This document shows, one piece after another, positions 58,027 to 64,000 of a stretch of DNA of 64,000 bases (its first letter is position 1; each line of letters opens with the position of its first letter). Source of the stretch: Streptomyces sp. Edi2 (GTDB taxonomy: Bacteria > Actinomycetota > Actinomycetes > Streptomycetales > Streptomycetaceae); contig NZ_JBEJGX010000003.1 of assembly GCF_040253635.1 (NCBI RefSeq), positions 1,302,001-1,366,000 on the forward strand, in the 5' to 3' direction. The position numbers and the translations under genes are program-made. Under the pieces are notes generated by a model. That model worked only from the letters and a program-made list of their open reading frames with translations, was not told the DNA's origin and searched no databases.

Positions 58027-59559
58027 ATGCCATTGGACATGCCAAGCGTCACGCAGACGGAGGAGGAACGCCTCGCCGAACTCGGCATCACCCAGACCTT
58101 GGACCGCTCGATGTCCGGGCGGCAGAACTTTGCCGTGTCGTTCACCATCATCAGCATCCTGTCCGGCTGCCTGACCATGTACGGGTTCGGCATGAACACC
58201 GGCGGGCCGGCCCTGATCATGTGGGGCTGGGTTCTCGTCGGCCTGATGACCCTGTTCGTCGGCCTGGCCATGGCCGAGGTCTGTTCCTCCTATCCGACCT
58301 CCGCCGGTCTCTACTTCTGGGCGCACAAGCTCGCCCCGCAGAAGTCCGCTCCGGCCTGGGCCTGGTTCACCGGCTGGTTCAACACGCTGGGCCAGGTGGC
58401 CGTCACCGCGGGCATCGACTTCGGTGCCGCGTCCTTCCTCAACGCCTACCTGAACCTTCAGTTCAGCTACGCCGCCACCCCCGTCCACACGATCACGCTC
58501 TTCGGCGTGATCCTCCTGCTGCACGCCATCGTGAACACCTTCCGGGTGCGCGTCGTCGGCTTCTTCAACACCATCTCGGTGTGGTGGCATCTGATCGGCG
58601 TCGTGGTGATCGTCGGCGCCCTGCTGCTGATCCCCGACAAGCACCAGTCCCCCGGTTTTGTCTTCACCGAGTTCGTCAACAACACCGGCTGGGGCTCCGC
58701 GGTCTACGTCGCGCTCATCGGCCTCCTGATGGCGCAGTACACCTTCACCGGCTATGACGCGTCCGCCCATATGACGGAGGAGACGAAGAATGCCTCGGTC
58801 GAGGGGCCGAAGGGGATCGTCCGCTCGATCGTCGTGTCCTGGGCGGCCGGATTCGTGCTGCTCTTCGGTCTGACCTTCGCCATCCAGTCCTATACCGGCG
58901 CCCTGAAGTCGGACACCGGTGTGCCGCCGGCGCAGATCTTCCTGGACGCCCTCGGTGCGAGCACCGGCAAGCTGATGCTGCTCGTCGTCATCGGCGCCCA
59001 GCTGTTCTGCGGTATGGCGTCCGTGACGGCCAACTCCCGCATGATCTATGCCTTCTCCCGCGACGGGGCGCTGCCGTTCTCCGCCGTCTGGCACAAGCTC
59101 CACCCGGGGACCCGCACCCCCACCAACGCCGTGTGGCTCGCCGCCGGGGGTGCCTTCCTCCTCGGCCTGCCGTACCTGTTCAACACGACCGCGTACGCCG
59201 CCGTCACGTCCATCGCGACGATCGGCCTCTACATCGCGTACGTGGTGCCGACCCTGCTGCGCCTGCGCCAGGGAGAGCGCTTCAAGCGCGGCCCCTGGCA
59301 TCTGGGGCGCTGGTCCAAGCCCGTGGGCCTGATCGCGGTCGGCTGGGTCGTGGTCATCACGGTGCTGTTCATGCTGCCCCAGCAGAGCCCGGTGACCATC
59401 GAGACGTTCAACTACGCGCCCATCACCGTGGGTGTGGTGCTGGTCTTCGCCGGCACCTGGTGGTTCGTCTCCGCCCGCAAGTGGTTCCTCAACCCGCGGC
59501 ACCCGCGCAACAACCCGTCTCAGGCCTCGGTCCCCGAGCGAGCGGCCTCCGCGCCGTAG
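58027..59559 (+). CDS. APC-family amino acid permease
   Basis: 510 aa from ATG 58027 with GGAGAGGG upstream. Twelve membrane helices. Early signature LDRSMSGRQNFAVSFTIISI, SSYPTSAGLYFWAHKLAP in helix 3, FTGYDASAHMTEETKNASVE between helices 6 and 7, and ANSRMIYAFSRDGALPFSAV further on fit the APC/ACT subgroup that carries GABA, choline-like or other amino compounds by proton symport. Cytoplasmic ends are short and basic. It lies between a helical hypothetical gene and a metallophosphoesterase gene in the same direction. Confidence 0.92.
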   Translation: MPLDMPSVTQTEEERLAELGITQTLDRSMSGRQNFAVSFTIISILSGCLTMYGFGMNTGGPALIMWGWVLVGLMTLFVGLAMAEVCSSYPTSAGLYFWAHKLAPQKSAPAWAWFTGWFNTLGQVAVTAGIDFGAASFLNAYLNLQFSYAATPVHTITLFGVILLLHAIVNTFRVRVVGFFNTISVWWHLIGVVVIVGALLLIPDKHQSPGFVFTEFVNNTGWGSAVYVALIGLLMAQYTFTGYDASAHMTEETKNASVEGPKGIVRSIVVSWAAGFVLLFGLTFAIQSYTGALKSDTGVPPAQIFLDALGASTGKLMLLVVIGAQLFCGMASVTANSRMIYAFSRDGALPFSAVWHKLHPGTRTPTNAVWLAAGGAFLLGLPYLFNTTAYAAVTSIATIGLYIAYVVPTLLRLRQGERFKRGPWHLGRWSKPVGLIAVGWVVVITVLFMLPQQSPVTIETFNYAPITVGVVLVFAGTWWFVSARKWFLNPRHPRNNPSQASVPERAASAP

Positions 59560-59795
59560 GGGGCGCCTCGTCCGCCACGCCGGAGGCGGCGCCTTCGTCC
59601 GCCCCACCGGCCGAATCGGCCAACGGCCGCCGACGCCTGCCGCGGCCCGCAGCCCCGTTCCAGGGCCTTGCTCCCTGCGCACGGGGCGGCGGGCCGCCCC
59701 GTGGCACCACGCCTGCTGAAACGGTCCCCCGCCCCGAGCTACGCGCAAGGCGAAAGATCTCACCGCGCTGCCGTCCTCACCCCACAGTGGTGACC

Positions 59796-60557
59796 ATGCT
59801 GAACCGAGTAGCGGTCCTGTCCGACATTCACGGAGTCCTGCCGGCCCTGGAGGCCGTGCTCGCCGAACCGGAGGTCAGCGCCGCCGACCGCATCGTGCTC
59901 ACCGGCGACATCACCGCGGGCCCGCAACCCACCCAGGTTCTCGACCGGTTGACCGGACTCGGCGACCGTGTCCTGTGGATCAGCGGAAACGCCGACCGCG
60001 AACTCCTGGAATACCGCCGGGGGCAACGCGACACGATCCCCGATCCCATCGCCCCGTGGGCCGCCGAACAGCTCCGCGAGGAACACCTCGCCCTTCTGGG
60101 CTCCTTGCCGCGGTCACTCTCCCTGTCCGTGTGCGGCCTGGGGCAGGTGCTGTTCTGCCATGCCACGCCCCGCGACGACGAAGAGGTCGTCCTGGTCGAC
60201 TCCCGCCTCGACCGCTGGAAGGAGGTCTTCGACGGGCTCGATACCGCTATCCGCACCGTGGTCTGCGGTCACACCCATATGCCCTTCGTCCGCCTCGCCC
60301 ACGGCCGCATGGTCATCAACCCCGGCAGCATCGGCATGCCCTACGGAAGAACCGGAGCACACTGGGCCCTCCTGGGCCCCGGCATCGACCTGCGCACCAC
60401 GCACTTCGACCTCGAGGCCGCCGTCACCCAGGTCAGCCAGGAGTCGTCCTACCGCGACATCACCGAGTGGGCCGACTACTTCCTGCACGCTCGCGCAACC
60501 GACGCGGACGCCCTGGGGGCCTTCGCTCCACGGGACGGACGCGACGACACGCCGTGA
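59796..60557 (+). CDS. Metallophosphoesterase (YfcE/MJ0936-like)
   Basis: 253 aa from ATG 59796. All calcineurin-like motifs are visible: VAVLSDIHGVLPALEAVL (D-x-H), RIVLTGDITAGPQPTQVL (GD), LWISGNADRELLE (GN(H/D)), VLFCHATPRDD (H), VVCGHTHMPFVRL (GHTH) and VINPGSIGMP. A two-metal centre hydrolyses phosphodiesters or monoesters; the substrate may be a cyclic dinucleotide or a general phosphodiester. It converges with the Imm5-like gene, 11 bp between stops. Confidence 0.92.
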   Translation: MLNRVAVLSDIHGVLPALEAVLAEPEVSAADRIVLTGDITAGPQPTQVLDRLTGLGDRVLWISGNADRELLEYRRGQRDTIPDPIAPWAAEQLREEHLALLGSLPRSLSLSVCGLGQVLFCHATPRDDEEVVLVDSRLDRWKEVFDGLDTAIRTVVCGHTHMPFVRLAHGRMVINPGSIGMPYGRTGAHWALLGPGIDLRTTHFDLEAAVTQVSQESSYRDITEWADYFLHARATDADALGAFAPRDGRDDTP

Positions 60558-60568
60558 CTCCCGCTCCT

Positions 60569-61117
60569 CTAGGAGCGCAGGGAAGCGTCCAAGGTGGTCA
60601 TCAGCTGCGCCACGCGGTTCTTGCCGGCCGGCGCGAGGGGATACCGGTGGAGAACATCGATCACGACCGGTGTGGCGCGCCGTCGAGCCTGTTCGATCAT
60701 CGCGTCGCCGACTTCGGGATCGTCGTCTGCCTCGATTTCCGCTATGCGTGCGGCACTTGCGGCGGCGCGCAGGATGTGGCCTACCTGGTGGGCTTTCGCG
60801 ATCGGGTGGAGGTACGCGGCGGATGCGGCATCGCCGGCAGCGCGCGCAGCGAGACTTGAGGCTTCGGTGGGAGCTTCCTTCGCTGCGCGGTGTGCGTCCA
60901 ACGAGGTGACACGCTGCAGCTTGGTCCTCTTGGCACCGTTGACGAACTCCCATGCGGCATCAAGAGCTGCGCGAGGCCGGGGATCACCGGGGTTGGCGTC
61001 CTCGAACGCAGGGAGGACTTCCTGAGCCGTCTCTGCCACGTAGCGTGCTACGGCCCGCAACTCGTCCATGGTCAGCTCGAAGTCACCGGAGACGGTCATC
61101 GTCATGGCATCAAGCAT
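60569..61117 (-). CDS. Putative immunity protein (Imm5-like)
   Basis: 182 aa from ATG 61117 (ATG 61102 or 61096 also possible). The core AQEVLPAFEDANPGDPRPRA, ALDAAWEFVNGAKRTKLQRV follows the RPRxAIxAAxxW pattern of Imm5-type immunity proteins, which neutralise toxins delivered by polymorphic toxin systems. The rest is Ala-rich and helical (ASSLAARAAGDAASAAYLHP, AKAHQVGHILRAAASAARIA). No toxin gene is adjacent, so it may be an orphan immunity or a housekeeping relative of the fold; some annotations call relatives SbcC exonuclease without basis. Confidence 0.6.
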   Translation of the reverse strand: MLDAMTMTVSGDFELTMDELRAVARYVAETAQEVLPAFEDANPGDPRPRAALDAAWEFVNGAKRTKLQRVTSLDAHRAAKEAPTEASSLAARAAGDAASAAYLHPIAKAHQVGHILRAAASAARIAEIEADDDPEVGDAMIEQARRRATPVVIDVLHRYPLAPAGKNRVAQLMTTLDASLRS

Positions 61118-61168
61118 CTCACCGGACGACCCCTCCGATCGCCCGTTGCGCCGCGGGGTGCGGGCGCG

Positions 61169-61226
61169 GGGCCGTTCCCCACGGCGGGGCCGGCCCCGCC
61201 CCTTGGCCGTTCCCCACGGCGGGGCC
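61169..61226. repeat. 23-bp exact direct repeat
   Basis: GGCCGTTCCCCACGGCGGGG plus CCG occurs at 61169-61191 and again at 61204-61226, spaced 35 bp. Each copy can fold on its own (CCCC/GGGG arms). Together they lie past the end of the leftward sugar-binding-protein gene and may act as its terminator. Confidence 0.75.
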
Positions 61227-61282
61227 GTTACCCGCCGCGGTGCCTGGCCTGTTCCAGGCGGGCCCCGGCCCGGGAGAGCGCC

Positions 61283-62416
61283 TCATTCGCCCCAGATCTT
61301 GCGGTAGGCCTGGCGGTAGCCCTCGGAGTCCCAGGACAGGGCGCCGCCGGTGTTGGCGGGGGTGGCGATGTGGACGGGAGCGACGTACCCGCTGTCCTGG
61401 GAGCCGGTGAACGCGCGGTTGAACTCGTCGATGATCTGCCAGCCCTGTTCGGAGAGGGGTTCGGGCACGGTGGCGGCCTGGAACTCCTTGCCGTTGACGC
61501 GCTGGAAGGCCGACGGGTCGCCGTCACCGGCGCCGATGCTGAAGGGCGCGCCGGCGCCGTCCTTGCCCGCGGCGCGCAGGGCGGGGGCGGCGTGCTGGAA
61601 GTACAGGTCGTTGATGGCGGCGGAGTAGGTCCACTTGCGGCCGAAACGGGACAACAGGGAGCGGACTTCCCCTATGGAGCGCTTGTTGACCTGGGGAATG
61701 GGCATGTTGGTGTAGCTCAGCAGCTTGGTGCCCGAGCAGGTGGCGAGTTCCTTCTTGATCAGATCGGACTTGCGCTTGGCGAACGGTACCGAGGCGTCGG
61801 TGAACAGGACGACGCCGGCGCGGCCGTGGGAGCGGGCGATGATCCAGTCGGCGCTGATCTTCGCGACGTCCTCGACCCGCGAGGTGATGTTGGTGTAGAG
61901 CTGGGGGTCCCTGGGGCCGGGGGCCGGGGTGGCGTGCCAGCCGATCAGCGGAATTCCCTCCGTATGAGCCTTTTTGACCTCCTCCGGGGCTGTCCCGGGG
62001 TCAAAACCGCTCAGGACGATGCCATCCGGCTTGAGGCGGAGTGCCTGCTTGAAGGCGGCCCGGAGGCCGTCGGGCGTGCCCTGGCCATTGAGGGTGCGGG
62101 CGTGCCATCCGACGATCTTGGCGGCTTCCTGGACACCTTGGGCGACGCCGGTGACGCCCGGGTTGGTCAGGGTCTGAGCGATGTAGACGACGGTCTTGTC
62201 GTGGACGGCCCGAGGGCCGGTGGTAGGGCCCTTCCAGGGGGCGTTGACCTGCTCGGCCTTCTTGACGGCTCGCTTGGCGCTGGAGAGCGCGGTGGGGCAG
62301 CCGGACTTGGCGGAGCTCCTGTGGGATGCGGTGGCGCCGCCGCCGGAATCGCAGCCGGCGGTGGCCATGACCAGGAGTGCGGCGGCTGTCGCGACCGACT
62401 TGCGGGTGGGCTGCAC
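61283..62416 (-). CDS. Sugar-binding lipoprotein (RbsB-like periplasmic protein)
   Basis: 377 aa from GTG 62416, with GAGGAG 5 bp upstream. Signal peptide with lipobox VMATAGC. Periplasmic-binding-protein type I fold: [80 protein letters not shown]. Such proteins serve ribose/xylose-type ABC importers or chemosensing; no permease or ATPase gene is next to it, so it is an orphan binding protein that may work with a distant transporter or as a sensor domain. A sensor kinase gene is divergent. Confidence 0.85.
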   Translation of the reverse strand: MQPTRKSVATAAALLVMATAGCDSGGGATASHRSSAKSGCPTALSSAKRAVKKAEQVNAPWKGPTTGPRAVHDKTVVYIAQTLTNPGVTGVAQGVQEAAKIVGWHARTLNGQGTPDGLRAAFKQALRLKPDGIVLSGFDPGTAPEEVKKAHTEGIPLIGWHATPAPGPRDPQLYTNITSRVEDVAKISADWIIARSHGRAGVVLFTDASVPFAKRKSDLIKKELATCSGTKLLSYTNMPIPQVNKRSIGEVRSLLSRFGRKWTYSAAINDLYFQHAAPALRAAGKDGAGAPFSIGAGDGDPSAFQRVNGKEFQAATVPEPLSEQGWQIIDEFNRAFTGSQDSGYVAPVHIATPANTGGALSWDSEGYRQAYRKIWGE

Positions 62417-62860
62417 GGGTCTCCTCGCAGGGCAGGATGAGGATACGGGTTGGGGTGGGGGGAGACAGGTTACGGGTGGCGAGGCAATGGAGAGCAGCCG
62501 CCTGCGGGAGGTACGGCTACGCCACCGGGAAGGGACGGGGGCGCGACCCGGACCCGGACCGGTGGGACAGGATCCGGTCATGCCCTGCTCCCCTGTGAGC
62601 ATCGGACCATCAGCCGGCATGGCGCTCCACAAGGGGGTAACCGGCCAAATGTGACAAAGAGTTGAATTCCGCTTGGCCATTGGCGGTCATGTGTTGCATG
62701 CGCGTGCACAAGCGGTAATGTTCGCGGCCGGTTGAGCATGTGGCGCAATCTTTTCGCTCTCATGGGGTGAACCCTCGCAAGCGTCACGCTCCTCCGCTGT
62801 CGGCGGTCGGCAACAACACCACCTCGGTCACCGCTCAGAAGCACGTCGTAAGGAGCCCGG
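62417..62860. other. 444-bp gap between the binding protein and the sensor kinase
   Basis: Divergent region. It contains AT-richer DNA near 62640-62720, suitable for promoters, and short inverted pieces near 62690-62712 (TTGCATG...GTGCACAA). No gene is convincing. Control of both genes by the kinase's partner regulator is possible but not shown. Confidence 0.4.
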
Positions 62861-64000
62861 GTGTCTGTGGACACAGTGGACCCGTCACACGAACGGGACC
62901 CGTCCCTGCGTTCACCGATGAGACCGCGGTTCCGCCGGCAGGCGGGCGCTTTCCTGGACCGCTGGCCGTTCCGCCGGAAGCTCAACGTTCTGGTGATCGC
63001 GCCCGTCGCCGTCGTCGGCGTGCTGCTGGCCATCGGCGTCAGCACCCAGATGGAGAAGGCCAGGGACGCCGGCCGGAGCGCCGAGCTCGTGCGCGACAGC
63101 GAGCAGGTCACGAAGCTGATCAACGACGTACAGGCCGAACACCGGCAGGCGCTCCTGCTGTCCGTGGAGCAGGAGGCGGCCCGGCCCGGCGCCACACTGC
63201 CGTCCACCGCCGCCTACCGCCAGACACAGCGCGCGACCGATGAGCAGGTCACCGCCGTGCGTTCCGGGTTCGGGGCGGGTCTGCCGAAGGAGGAGGGGCG
63301 GGCTCTCGACTACATCCGGGGCCTTGCCGTGCTGCGCGACAAGGCCGAGCGGGGCTCGGTTCCGGCCGCCGGCATCGACCCCGCGTACGCTGCCGCGGTC
63401 GGCTACCTGATCGACGGGATCGGTCTCGACCGCTTCGTGGGCACTTCCTCGTCCTCGGTCACCTATCTCCTCGACACGGTGCTGCGCGCCGACGCCGCCC
63501 ACGCCGCCTTCGAGAGCGGGGTGTTCTCCGCCCAGACCCGGGATGCCAACGCGCTCACCGAGTACACCCGCGCGGTCGGCGCCCACCAGCTCTACGAGGA
63601 GCAGACGGAGCGTTTCGGCAGGATCGCCGACCCGGAGCAGGTCCTGCGCCTGGGCGGGATCGAGCGGGATGCCGAGGAGAACGGCATCGAGGCCCAGTTC
63701 GCGGAGCTCCAGATCGACCCGGGCTCCCTGCAGGGCCAGACGCCGCATCAGCTGCGTCAGGCGATCGGCGCCGGAACCCGGCAGGCCGAGGCCCGCCTCG
63801 ACATCACCCGGTCGCTGATCGACCAGATCGCCGCCCGGGCCGACGGTCTCTCCCGCAGCGCCCTGTACAACGCGCTGGCGATGCTCGGCCTCGCCCTGCT
63901 CGGCTTCGCCTCCTGGCTGACCTTCTCCGTCCTGGTCCGGCGCTCGGTCGTACGGCCCCTGTCGGCCCTGACCGGCGCCGCGCAGCAGGTGGTCGACGTG
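62861..64000 (+). CDS. Nitrate/nitrite-type sensor histidine kinase, truncated by window end
   Basis: First 380 codons from GTG 62861, with AAGGAG upstream. One membrane helix at about residues 41-60 (LNVLVIAPVAVVGVLLAIGV), an extracellular all-helical NIT-like domain of about 270 residues (LVRDSEQVTKLINDVQAEHR, QALLLSVEQEA), a second helix (about 333-355), then the beginning of a HAMP linker (RRSVVRPLSALTGAAQQVVD). The kinase core lies beyond the window. In streptomycetes genes of this build usually head a conservon (kinase, roadblock protein, DUF742, GTPase), which acts like a eukaryotic G-protein module. Confidence 0.88.
   Translation, partial: MSVDTVDPSHERDPSLRSPMRPRFRRQAGAFLDRWPFRRKLNVLVIAPVAVVGVLLAIGVSTQMEKARDAGRSAELVRDSEQVTKLINDVQAEHRQALLLSVEQEAARPGATLPSTAAYRQTQRATDEQVTAVRSGFGAGLPKEEGRALDYIRGLAVLRDKAERGSVPAAGIDPAYAAAVGYLIDGIGLDRFVGTSSSSVTYLLDTVLRADAAHAAFESGVFSAQTRDANALTEYTRAVGAHQLYEEQTERFGRIADPEQVLRLGGIERDAEENGIEAQFAELQIDPGSLQGQTPHQLRQAIGAGTRQAEARLDITRSLIDQIAARADGLSRSALYNALAMLGLALLGFASWLTFSVLVRRSVVRPLSALTGAAQQVVDV

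Overview
The window is a stretch of Streptomyces chromosome. Very high GC, GTG/TTG starts and 4-bp ATGA/GTGA overlaps all point there. So do the gene families: a DUF6421 protein, a geranylgeranyl-reductase-like flavoprotein, a monomeric isocitrate dehydrogenase, a sugar ABC transporter without its own ATPase gene, and a conservon-type sensor kinase. No rRNA, tRNA, CRISPR array, insertion sequence or plasmid origin was seen.

Layout. 0-6.6 kb: membrane protein cut by the window edge, DeoR regulator, SRPBCC protein, Cds1-like cysteine desulfhydrase, anti-sigma-type ATPase, SHOCT protein, TetR regulator. 6.6-10.3 kb: a broken locus. A DUF4865 gene stops after 12 codons, a phosphotriesterase gene survives only as its 3' half, and about 3.1 kb of accessory DNA lies between them (small cysteine-rich proteins, an XRE/TPR regulator, a GRDP-like protein and the C-terminal end of a phage tape-measure protein). 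10.3-21.3 kb: PPOX enzyme, ROK regulator divergent from an MFS exporter, mycothiol-dependent-isomerase-like protein, NarL-type two-component system, flavoprotein, M20 dipeptidase and a P-loop/Nudix fusion. Between the last two convergent genes sits a large inverted-repeat element of about 660 bp.

21.6-29.5 kb is an alpha-galactoside utilisation locus: binding protein and two permeases, a secreted GH27 alpha-galactosidase, a ROK sugar kinase and a LacI repressor with an operator overlapping its own -35 box. 29.5-43 kb: TetR with twin operators facing two small membrane proteins, DUF6986 aldolase-like protein, DinB protein, etfA/etfB, flavin reductase, a thioredoxin with an apparent frameshift, PlsC acyltransferase, B3/B4 and transglutaminase-like proteins, and the operon DUF6421 - SDR - threonine aldolase. 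43-51 kb: glycerophosphodiesterase, polar amino-acid ABC transporter, DUF5134/M56/PAP2/HAD group and two VOC proteins. 51-64 kb: isocitrate dehydrogenase, three membrane-anchored or surface-type proteins, APC permease, metallophosphoesterase, Imm5-like protein, sugar-binding lipoprotein, and the start of a nitrate/nitrite-type sensor kinase that runs off the end.

Recurring theme: many intergenic spacers carry short degenerate tandem repeats (8-38 bp units) or long perfect hairpins. The most striking object is the inverted-repeat element at 19.58-20.25 kb. It holds two 16-bp-stem hairpins with different stems, whose 13-nt loops are exact reverse complements of each other.
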